From contig CALEMF010000057.1 in the NCBI GenBank assembly GCA_937911505.1, positions 1 to 62,424 of the forward strand: a stretch of 62,424 bases of DNA, in the 5' to 3' direction. The notes under the pieces are model-generated. The model did no database searches and had not been told where the DNA came from. It saw nothing but the letters and a program-made list of their open reading frames with translations. A program made the position numbers and the translations under genes. This document shows positions 49,385 through 58,300 of the stretch, piece after piece. Source of the DNA: an uncultured Cytophagales bacterium (GTDB lineage Bacteria > Bacteroidota > Bacteroidia > Cytophagales > Thermonemataceae). Numbering within the stretch: the first letter of the stretch is position 1; each line of letters starts with the position of its first letter.

Positions 49385-51211
49385 ATGAGGTACTGGATAA
49401 GCTTGATAGTACTACTACTCTCCGTCTCTGTTACAAAAGCACAGCTCGAAATTTACCCCATTAGTAGGTTTAAAGAGCCGTCTCCTACATCCACTTCTAA
49501 AAATTATAGAAGCGGCCCTCTGTCGTTGCCCTTTTTTGACGATTTTGCGAATGTTCAACAAGGAGCACCCAGTACAGATTTGTGGGAAAATGGGGGCGTA
49601 TATGTAAATAATACCTTAGCCGATAATCCTCCTTCAGTGAATGTAGCTACTTTTGATGCATACGACGCACAAGGGAAAGCCTATGATTTGAGTTCTCCAC
49701 AAGTCACAGGCTTTTCAGATACACTTACTTCGCATCCTATTGATTTAAGTGGGATTACGCCTGGCGCTGATGACGTATACCTAACCTTCTTCTGGCAATT
49801 ACAGGGGCTAGGGGAACAGCCTGATCCAGAAGATTACCTAGCGTTGGAATTCAAAGATCCTGCAAGCGAAGAAGAAACTTGGACCGAAATATGGATAGAG
49901 CGTGGGGAGGCAGCAGCCACTGATTTTCAGCGCGCTAATATCCAAGTGGCAGAGGAATACTTCAACGCTGATTTCCAATTTCGTTTTGTGCGTTTTGGGC
50001 GTAATTCTGGCTTTTTTGATGTATTTCATATAGACTACGTATACCTAAATCAAGGAATCGAAAATATACCTCAAGATGTCTTCTTTCCAGATGTAGCGTA
50101 TGTGCGTGCGCCCAGCTCTTTCTTAAGTAAATACACAGCTATGCCTATTAATCAGTATTTTTTAGAGCCGTCTACTTTCACTGCTCCCAACATCACTACC
50201 ACGTTGAGAAACTTAAATAATAGCTCTAGAGTAATTGATAATCTCCGCTTTATCTTGCGTGATACCGTGAGCAATACTGAGTTAAGTAATATAGCGCCCA
50301 CTCCTCCACCTGCTTCTACTTTCCCGTTGCTAGATGTAGGCGCTACCTTTGAGTTTACAGCGCCCACTGTGTCGCTTACCCCTCTTGCAGATTCCATGGT
50401 AATAGAAGCAAAATTCGATGTAGGCTTGGCAACCGAGGCGCAGCGCGATAACGATACCATTCGTAGTTATACAGTACTGAATGATTACTACGCTTACGAC
50501 GACGGTACAGCAGAGTATGTAGCCGGTATAAGACAACGGTTTGGAAGAATCGCCGTGCAGTACGTCGTCAATCAGCCAGCAAGAATATCAGCCTTAGACA
50601 TCTGCTTTGTACCTTTTGAAACAGATTTATCTAGCCAAACCTTTGTGCTGTCTGTATGGCGCCGGGTAGGTGGCCGCGAAGAAGAACCGCTTTTCCAAAG
50701 CTCTGTTCAAGTGAGATATCCATCCGAACCCAATGGCTTCGTCGAATTTCCTATTGAGGGTGATCTGCCTATTATAGTGACAGATACTTTCTACGTTGGG
50801 ATTCAACAAACCACTGACGACTTACTGGCCATCGGCTTTGATCAAAATACTAATGCTCAGCCCTATACTTTTCAAAATACACAAGGAATATGGGAACAAG
50901 ACGATCGTATCATAGGATCGCTTATGATTCGTCCCGTATTTGATGAATCAATCGTTAGTAGTATTGGAGATGATAGCTTTGAAGACAAAATAAATATTTA
51001 TCCCAACCCTACCCAAGGTAAAGTCTACATCGAAACAACACAACGCCTCAGTATTCAGTTATATAACCTTCAAGGCTTGGCGCTCTCAGATTACTCTTGG
51101 GAAGCTTCAAGCAAATCGTTAGATATAAGTCGCTTACCAGCAGGGCTATACCTATTACATATCGAAAACCAGAAAGGGGAGCAGGCTGTCAAGAAAATTA
51201 TAAAGCAGTAA
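49385..51211 (+). CDS. Secreted T9SS-sorted hypothetical protein
   Basis: A 608-residue exported protein: signal peptide (MRYWISLIVLLLSVSVTKAQ), then beta-rich jelly-roll-like segments (LPFFDDFA; DDVYLTFFWQLQGLG; FRFVRFGRNSG; VFHIDYVYLNQG). The C-terminal type A sorting domain has INIYPNPTQGKVYI, RLPAGLYLLHI and VKKIIKQ. The LPFFDDFA-type opening is common in Cytophagales T9SS proteins with a MAM/lectin-like module. It lies 34 bases after PASTA gene 2 and 12 before the nucleotidase gene, so the four may form one transcript. Function unknown. Confidence 0.8.
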   Translation: MRYWISLIVLLLSVSVTKAQLEIYPISRFKEPSPTSTSKNYRSGPLSLPFFDDFANVQQGAPSTDLWENGGVYVNNTLADNPPSVNVATFDAYDAQGKAYDLSSPQVTGFSDTLTSHPIDLSGITPGADDVYLTFFWQLQGLGEQPDPEDYLALEFKDPASEEETWTEIWIERGEAAATDFQRANIQVAEEYFNADFQFRFVRFGRNSGFFDVFHIDYVYLNQGIENIPQDVFFPDVAYVRAPSSFLSKYTAMPINQYFLEPSTFTAPNITTTLRNLNNSSRVIDNLRFILRDTVSNTELSNIAPTPPPASTFPLLDVGATFEFTAPTVSLTPLADSMVIEAKFDVGLATEAQRDNDTIRSYTVLNDYYAYDDGTAEYVAGIRQRFGRIAVQYVVNQPARISALDICFVPFETDLSSQTFVLSVWRRVGGREEEPLFQSSVQVRYPSEPNGFVEFPIEGDLPIIVTDTFYVGIQQTTDDLLAIGFDQNTNAQPYTFQNTQGIWEQDDRIIGSLMIRPVFDESIVSSIGDDSFEDKINIYPNPTQGKVYIETTQRLSIQLYNLQGLALSDYSWEASSKSLDISRLPAGLYLLHIENQKGEQAVKKIIKQ

Positions 51212-51223
51212 TAAGGAATACGT

Positions 51224-51694
51224 ATGTCAAAAAAGATTATTTACGTGGACATGGACAATGTGCTCGCCGATTACACCACTCTCTTTAAGGAAAGACTACA
51301 ACAACAACCTGAAATTGCTTACCCACAGAGCCAATATGGCTTCTTTAGTAGCTTACTTCCTATGAAGCATGCAATAGAGAGTGTTAATTTACTAGCAAAG
51401 CAAACCTTCTTTGATGTTTACATCCTTACGGCACCTTCTATTTACAATCCGCTTTCATACACAGAGAAGCGGGTGTGGACAGAAAAACAACTTGGCATGT
51501 CCTTTGTCCAAAAGTTGATCATTTGTCCTAATAAAGGACTCTGTAAGGGCGATTACTTAATAGATGATAACGCTATAGGAAGTGGACAAGACTACTTTGA
51601 GGGGCGTCTTATCCACTTTGGTAGTGAGGAGTTTACAGGTTGGCAGGCTGTGATACAATACTTTAGAACGCATTATACACTAGCAGAAAATTAA
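51224..51694 (+). CDS. 5'(3')-deoxyribonucleotidase-like HAD phosphatase
   Basis: A 156-residue HAD-superfamily protein of the NT5C type. Motif I is VDMDNVLADY (nucleophile D9, acid D11), motif II is ILTAPS, and the late motif GDYLIDDN supplies the metal-binding acids. Such enzymes dephosphorylate (deoxy)ribonucleoside monophosphates and help balance nucleotide pools. Its stop codon abuts the convergent phaC stop with no spacer (51694/51695). Confidence 0.85.
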   Translation: MSKKIIYVDMDNVLADYTTLFKERLQQQPEIAYPQSQYGFFSSLLPMKHAIESVNLLAKQTFFDVYILTAPSIYNPLSYTEKRVWTEKQLGMSFVQKLIICPNKGLCKGDYLIDDNAIGSGQDYFEGRLIHFGSEEFTGWQAVIQYFRTHYTLAEN

Positions 51695-52753
51695 TTACTG
51701 ATCCCGCTTTTTTAACCAATCTACAATGGTAGGGCTCAATTCTTTTTGAGATCTACTGCCTACAAATACACCAATATGCCCTCCAGGAAACTCATAGGTT
51801 TGTACATCCTTTGAGCTCACGTGCTTTTCTAAGGGAATAGTACAAGCAGGGGGTACGATATGATCAGCCGCCGCGTAGATGTTGAGCAAGGGCATTGTAA
51901 TATTTTTTAGAAGTACTGCTTCGCCATTTAGCTTAAAGTTTCCTTCCACTAATCTATTTTCTTGATAAAACTCTTTGATGAATTGTCTAAAGCATTCTCC
52001 TGCTTGATCAGGACTATCAGCTACCCATTTTTCCATACGTAAGAAGTTAAGCAACTTATTTTTGCTATCCATCATATCAGCCAAGTTGGTATACTTACGC
52101 ATTTTTGCTAAGGGTTTTAGCATATCAAAACCAGCGTTAAGAAAGTCGCCAGAAATAATACCTCCGCTGTTATCTACTAGTGCATCTACGTCCATATCTC
52201 GCGCCCACCTAAACAGGAGTCCATCGTTGGGAGAGAAATCAATAGGTGCTACCATTGTAATGAGGTTCTTGATCTTCTCAGGATAAAGACTGGTGTAAAT
52301 AACACTAAAAGTACCTCCTTGGCATACACCTAGTAGATTGATTTTATCTAGTTGATGAGCCTGACGTACATAATCGACACAGCTTCCCAAGTAGTGATTA
52401 ATGTAATCATCCATAGACGTATAGCGATCAGCGCGTGTCACATACCCCCAATCAATCATATAAATCTCTAAACCTAGGTCGATGAACTTCCGAATCAAGC
52501 TACGATCAGGTTGTAAGTCCATCATATCTTGTCTATTGACAAGTGCGTAGGTAATGAGTAGCGGTGTACTGACGGTAGCGGGGCGCTCTCTTTTGTATTT
52601 ATATAATACAATCTTTCCATCGCGCCATACTTCCTCTTTAGGAGAAGTAGCTACGTCAATTTCTTCGATTTCCGAAAGGGTTTGATACCCTTCCATTAGC
52701 TTCTCTGCCTTATCTATGTATTGCTCAGTGGCTTCTATATATTTTCCTCGCAT
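51695..52753 (-). CDS. phaC: Polyhydroxyalkanoate synthase class III, PhaC subunit
   Basis: A 352-residue synthase, the right size for class III PhaC. The lipase-box-like GVCQGG gives the nucleophile C144; YAAADHIVPP gives D297 and FPGGHIGVFVG gives H326. It polymerises 3-hydroxyacyl-CoA into storage polyester. It lies 25 bases downstream of phaE, its partner subunit. Neither phaA nor phaB is in the window. Confidence 0.93.
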   Translation of the reverse strand: MRGKYIEATEQYIDKAEKLMEGYQTLSEIEEIDVATSPKEEVWRDGKIVLYKYKRERPATVSTPLLITYALVNRQDMMDLQPDRSLIRKFIDLGLEIYMIDWGYVTRADRYTSMDDYINHYLGSCVDYVRQAHQLDKINLLGVCQGGTFSVIYTSLYPEKIKNLITMVAPIDFSPNDGLLFRWARDMDVDALVDNSGGIISGDFLNAGFDMLKPLAKMRKYTNLADMMDSKNKLLNFLRMEKWVADSPDQAGECFRQFIKEFYQENRLVEGNFKLNGEAVLLKNITMPLLNIYAAADHIVPPACTIPLEKHVSSKDVQTYEFPGGHIGVFVGSRSQKELSPTIVDWLKKRDQ

Positions 52754-52778
52754 ATTTCAAAATTCTAAAAAATGAAAA

Positions 52779-54221
52779 TTATACTTTCTTTTCAGCCGTT
52801 TTCGTTACCTTCTTTGTGCCACTCTTTGCCTTAGTCGTTTTGGTAGTAGCTTTCTTGGTAGTCGTAGCTTTTGTGGTTGTTTTGGATGTACTTGCTTTGG
52901 TAGCCGTCGCCTTTTGCTTATCAGGCGTACTGGCAGGTTTTTTTTGTGATTCTACTGAAGTGTTAGCGGTTTGCTTTTCTTCTTTTAACGTATGTAACTC
53001 TTTTTCTAACTGGCGTACTTTACCTCTTAGTTCGTGAATAATAGCGGCCATTTCATCTACCTCCGAGCGAGGTACCAAGGGCAAATGGGCAATCATTTCT
53101 TCCATCTGCTCGTCAAGTTTTTTCTTAATTAGTGAGCTTATCGTAAGCATTTTACCTTGCAATTGAGAAAAATGATCAGAGTGATAGAGTTGAATGAGAT
53201 CCGCTTCTGTAATATCTAGCCATTTTTGGAAGAAATCGTCAAATAAGATTGGCTCTCCTTCTGCCTCAAATCGCTCAGCGAGTTGCTTCAATACTTTATG
53301 AGCCGCCTCGTGAGCGGTTTCCGCCACTAAATCTTTCAGTTGGTTTGATTGGGTATAGTAGTGTAAGTAATGCTCCTGTACGTCTAGCATCAAGTGTAGC
53401 ATCTCCTTTTCTTTGCTTGGTGGTACAATCTTAAGGAAAGGCGCTAGCCCTTTTTGGAGTCTCTTGTATATTTCGTGTGTCGCATCACTGGTCCCTTGCC
53501 ATCTTTCAGTAAGCGAATCAGGAATTAAGTGAGCAATTCGCTCAAAGCGTTCGTTAAGCTGTCCACTGCTGTCTTTTAGGGAGTTCAGGAGTGAAAGCGT
53601 AAAATCGTTCATTTGTTCAAAAAAACTATCTGACTGCCTGGGTGTAAGTCCCTCGAATAAGTTATTGAGAATCTCCCTGAAGGCATCTCCTTCCAAAAAG
53701 GTTTGATAAGAAAACGTCTTTTCAGGTGCTTGAAAATCTTGTAGAAAGGGTTGCCATAACGCCTGCATTTTCGCGTAGGTAGAAGAAGTTTTTAGTAGCT
53801 GTCCAAAAAGCTCCATAGGCGAATACGCTGAACTTTGAACTGAAGTACCAAAAGGCCTTCCTAATTGGCGCGTCCACTGCGTGTAGATTTGCTGCCAAGT
53901 ATCTTGTAAGCGAGCAGTAGCGTCTAAACGGTTATAATTAGGCGACCACCCTTTGCTCATTTTATCCCAGTTATCTAGCCAGCTCTTACCAATAGTAGTT
54001 TGCATTTCAAGTATTTGGCTAAATAGATTATCAGGTTTTTCTGGTTCGGTAGGTTTTCCCATAAAAGTATTGATAAGTTTTTGTTGATTCTTCAACCAAT
54101 CATCATATAAGCCTACTGTTTGATCAAAGTCACGCTTTTGTTGAATGGCTTCTTGGAATTTTTGGGATGCGTCTACCCAATTTTGAATCCAGTTATTCAG
54201 TAAATTGCTTGGTTGCTCCAT
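52779..54221 (-). CDS. phaE: PHA synthase subunit PhaE with histone H1-like tail
   Basis: A 480-residue PhaE-type subunit; usual PhaE proteins are about 350-400. The core is helical and rich in Trp and Gln (WIQNWVDASQKFQEA, SWLDNWDKMSKGWSP, WQQIYTQWTRQLGRPFG). A short coiled coil (LRGKVRQLEKELHTLKEEK) follows at about 390-412. The last 65 residues are a Lys/Thr/Ala tail (KTTTKATTTKKATTKTTKAK and similar), very like histone H1 or nucleoid-binding phasin tails. It is directly upstream of phaC. The tail may tether granules to DNA. Confidence 0.88.
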   Translation of the reverse strand: MEQPSNLLNNWIQNWVDASQKFQEAIQQKRDFDQTVGLYDDWLKNQQKLINTFMGKPTEPEKPDNLFSQILEMQTTIGKSWLDNWDKMSKGWSPNYNRLDATARLQDTWQQIYTQWTRQLGRPFGTSVQSSAYSPMELFGQLLKTSSTYAKMQALWQPFLQDFQAPEKTFSYQTFLEGDAFREILNNLFEGLTPRQSDSFFEQMNDFTLSLLNSLKDSSGQLNERFERIAHLIPDSLTERWQGTSDATHEIYKRLQKGLAPFLKIVPPSKEKEMLHLMLDVQEHYLHYYTQSNQLKDLVAETAHEAAHKVLKQLAERFEAEGEPILFDDFFQKWLDITEADLIQLYHSDHFSQLQGKMLTISSLIKKKLDEQMEEMIAHLPLVPRSEVDEMAAIIHELRGKVRQLEKELHTLKEEKQTANTSVESQKKPASTPDKQKATATKASTSKTTTKATTTKKATTKTTKAKSGTKKVTKTAEKKV

Positions 54222-54311
54222 AGCTTCGTGTTGTTTAAATGCCTATCTTAAAATTAGAGAATTAACTTGGTATTCCATAAACTTTCCAACGGAAATGTAC
54301 GAAAGCACTTA

Positions 54312-55322
54312 TCAAGAAGCAGAAAAAGGAAGCCGAGCGAGCGCACTTACTTCTTGAGAAGCGAAGTCTTCCGCAAGAAACTTATAGTGTGCTGCCATGG
54401 CAATCATCGCGGCATTATCCGTACAGTACTGAAAAGCTGGAATGTATACTTGCCACTGCTCTTTTTTAGCAAGCTCTGTCAACTGCGTACGCAAGCCACT
54501 GTTGGCAGCGACTCCACCCGCAATGGCCACCTCTTTAACCTGATAATGGAGGGCAGCTTTCTGGAATTTTTCTAATAGAATTTGTATGAGCGTCTGTTGC
54601 ATACTTGCACAAAGATCGGCTAAGTTATGCTTAATGAAATCAGTATCTTTCTGTTTGTTTTTATTGATGAAGTTAAGAAAGGCTGTTTTAATACCACTAA
54701 ATGAATAATCAAAACCGGGCATAGCTACTTTGGGAAAGGTATAGGCCTGAGGGTTTCCTGCTTTGGCGTAACGATCAATGAGTGGTCCGCCTGGGTATGA
54801 CAACCCCAACATTTTAGCAGTTTTGTCAAAGGCTTCTCCTACAGCATCGTCCTGGGTTTGGCCAACAATCTCCATCTGCAAGTAGTCTTTTACTAAAATA
54901 ATTTGTGTATGCCCGCCACTCACCGTGAGGCACAGAAAAGGAAAGGAGGGAAGTGGTGGTTCGATAAAATGAGCCAATACGTGTGCTTGCATATGGTTGA
55001 CCTCAATAAGAGGCCGCTGGAGCGCCAAAGCCATCGACTTGGCAAAAGATACACCTACTAATAAAGCACCCAAAAGACCAGGACCACGGGTAAAAGCAAT
55101 GGCATCCAGCGATTTTTTTGGTACATTTGCCTGTACAAGTGCTTGTTCTACAACAGGTACAATGTTTTGTTGATGCGCACGCGAGGCTAATTCAGGTACA
55201 ACACCTCCATACAGACGATGTATGGTTTGGTTGGCTATTACATTGGACACAATTTTGCTATCTTGTATAATAGCTGCAGAGGTTTCGTCGCAAGACGACT
55301 CAATGGCTAAAATCGTAGGCAT
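54312..55322 (-). CDS. tsaD: tRNA N6-adenosine threonylcarbamoyltransferase
   Basis: A 336-residue Kae1/TsaD protein. The N-terminal AIESSCDETSAAI, the iron/metal site HMQAHVLAH (H110, H114), TVSGGHTQI, FDKTAKMLGLSYPGGP and AGGVAANSGLR are all conserved. With TsaB, TsaC and TsaE it installs t6A37 on ANN-decoding tRNAs. It is transcribed away from the tamB-like gene, with 71 bases between the two starts. Confidence 0.97.
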   Translation of the reverse strand: MPTILAIESSCDETSAAIIQDSKIVSNVIANQTIHRLYGGVVPELASRAHQQNIVPVVEQALVQANVPKKSLDAIAFTRGPGLLGALLVGVSFAKSMALALQRPLIEVNHMQAHVLAHFIEPPLPSFPFLCLTVSGGHTQIILVKDYLQMEIVGQTQDDAVGEAFDKTAKMLGLSYPGGPLIDRYAKAGNPQAYTFPKVAMPGFDYSFSGIKTAFLNFINKNKQKDTDFIKHNLADLCASMQQTLIQILLEKFQKAALHYQVKEVAIAGGVAANSGLRTQLTELAKKEQWQVYIPAFQYCTDNAAMIAMAAHYKFLAEDFASQEVSALARLPFSAS

Positions 55323-55384
55323 AAAGCAACCTTTAAGATAATTAAAATGTCTTAGTTGAAAGACTAAAACGTAAAGTTAAGAAA

Positions 55385-55392
55385 TACTTTTG
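55385..55392 (+). promoter_or_regulatory. -7 element TACTTTTG touching the tamB-like start
   Basis: A perfect TAnnTTTG with a single base between its G and the TTG start codon at 55394. Either the transcript is leaderless or the real start is further in. No good -33 box. Confidence 0.5.
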
Positions 55393-55393
55393 T

Positions 55394-58300
55394 TTGGAAC
55401 AGAGAATTACGCATATAGCTGAAAGCGAGCCGACCCAACCAGAGCGTAAGGAAGAATTTAAGGCCCCCAAGAAGAAGAACCTCTTTCAGAAGTTCATAGG
55501 AGGTGTAGGTGCTTTACTCAAGTGGTCATTGGTCACCATTATTGCTGTATTCGTTTTTGTAGCAGTAGCAATGGCTATTCCAACAGTACAAACTTTCTTA
55601 GGGCATAAAGCTTCTGATTATCTTTCCTATTTGCTCGATTTTGACATCAATATCGAGAAGTTAGAGATCAATTTACTTAATAATGAGCTGGATTTAAAGG
55701 GTTTACACATTGTAGACCATAATGGAAAAACAATGGTATCGCTAGAATTACTAGCAGTACAAATGAATCCAATACAAGGGATTGGCCAGAAAGACATTGT
55801 TTTAGAGCAGCTTGATCTCAAGCAAGGAGAAATCAATTTGATTTATGATGAAAGCGGACAACTCAATATCAATGAGTTTATTGCACAAATTAATGCACTC
55901 ACACGTCCCAAGAAACCACGCCCTAAAAAAGAAGCTTCTGCCTTTACTATTGAGAGGGGTTACTTAGAAGGAATACTTCTCACTTATCACGATCCACGTG
56001 TAGACTCGGTGGATCAAGGTTTTGATTATGGACATTTTCAACTCGAACGCCTCTCTGGCTTCATTAGTAACTTTAGTATAGCAGCAGGTGATATTCAGCT
56101 TCAAGCCAATTCACTAAAGGCCATCGACGAGCGATCAGGATTAAAGATTAAAGACCTCACGACTACTTTCCGTCTTAACGACACCTCTATGCAATTCAAT
56201 GAATTGTATGCAGAAATTAACCGCTCTGTACTACGAGATAGCCTCGTCTTCAACTTCGACAGTATAAAGGCTATGAGCCAGTTTATACAGAGTGTGGATA
56301 TACAAGCCAATATAAAAGAAAGCGCTATTCACACCAGAGATTTGGCCTTGTTTGCCCCTGCAGTAAGCCAGTATAGTGATATTTGGCAGTTAAGTGGTCG
56401 CTTTAGCGGGACTGTAGAAGACTTCTTCGTAGATAACTTAAAGCTAGGGCTTGGTGACAATACTTACTTAGAAGGATCGGTAGATGCAGAAGGGTTACCT
56501 GCTATTGAAGTGACGCTGGCCAGTATTCGATTGGATAAAGCACAGATAGACACCCGTGATCTTAAGCAGTATATTACCGATGAAGAAGCCTATCGCTACA
56601 CAAGAAAATTTGGCTTGGTACAAGTGAGTGGTCGTTTTGATGGCTTTATAAGCGACTTCGTGGCAAATGGAAGCTTTGAGACCCAACTAGGACGTATCGA
56701 CTCCGATATACATTTAATTACCAGCGATGCTATTCCTAGATACAAAGGAAGATTGGCTACCAATAATTTTCAATTAGGAGAACTGATAGATCAGCCTAAA
56801 GTAGTAGGCGCCCTCACTATGGAAGGTAACATAGAAGGAAAGGGTTTCAGTTTGGATCAACTAAGCGCTTATGTAGATGTACAAGTACCATCAGTTGAAA
56901 TACTTGGCTATCGTTATACAAACATTAAAGCAGATGGTACTTTTGAGGAACGCTATTTTAATGGTCGTTTTGATATTAATGATCCTTCGGCGATTGTCAG
57001 TGTAGAGGGAGAAATAGACCTAAGAGAAACACTCAATAAAGAGGACTGGGTACGCTTAAATGTACAAGGGAACATAGAAAAACTTGCCTTAGAACAACTA
57101 GGTCTCATAGGCTTCCCGCTGCATCTCGCTACACGCCTCGATCTACAAACACAAGGAGCCAGTATAGAAACAGTAAAAGGAAGAGCAGCCATTCGAGATA
57201 TGCAACTGGAATACAAGGAAGAAAGCTTGGTAATCGACTCGCTTTTCTACAATGCCAATAAAGCTGAGAGAGGGGAACGACAAATAGAACTCAAAACCGA
57301 TCTAGCCACGCTGAAAGCATCTGGAAATTTTACTTTTGAGGAAATCAGTCGTCATTTCAATGAACTGGTAGAGGAATATTCCATTGGGTTGAAAAACGAC
57401 GCAGAAGAGATAGAAAAATACTATAAAGCCAAAAAGAGAACAGAAGAAGACAAAGCATTTACCTTTAACTATGAAGCCCAACTTAAAAATGTAAATCCTC
57501 TGTTACATATCTTTGAGCCTACTGCCCATATAGCACCTAACACTGATATAAGGGGCTATTTTAATGGAGGAGAGACTACCAAGTTCTTATTCGAAACCAA
57601 TCAACCCATCGATTCGCTCGTTTACAAAGACTATCATCTTTATAAAGTAAATATAGACTTAGAGAGTAGCAAGTCTACTTACGAGAATGATATCCTAGCA
57701 CAGCTAGATATTAATTCCCAAGAGCAAGATTTTTCTTTTGTAGAAACAGAGAACTACATCTTAAATGCTACTTGGTACGATGGGAGTATCAGTTTCATTA
57801 CTACTATTAAACAACAAGATACTACCAACAATGCACAACTAGAAGGCTATGTGATGTTTGAAGAAGATCGTACCCAGATTGAGTTTGGGCCTTCTTACAT
57901 ACAGATTGCCAATGCCAAATGGCAAGTAGCTCCCTACCGAACGATTACCCTCTATAATGATTCCGCTCGTACTATTGGGTTTGAGCAAATCGCCCTCTCT
58001 AACCAAGGGCAGCAAATTCTTATAGATGGTTATTTAGCTGATAGTACCGCTAAGCGTAACCTAGCGATTGACATAGAGGGATTTGAGATCAGCTTTTTTA
58101 ATCAGTTTGTAGATAGAGAGCTAGACGGAACCCTCTTTGCACAGTTGACGCTCTCTGACATCTACCAACAAATAAAACTAGAAGGCTCCACTGATATAGA
58201 AGGGGTAGCCATAGATGGCTTCTTTTTGGGCCATGTAAGCGGTAAGTCGCTTTGGGATGCAGAGACAAATAGGATAAAGCTGGATTTCAATGTCTTTAGT

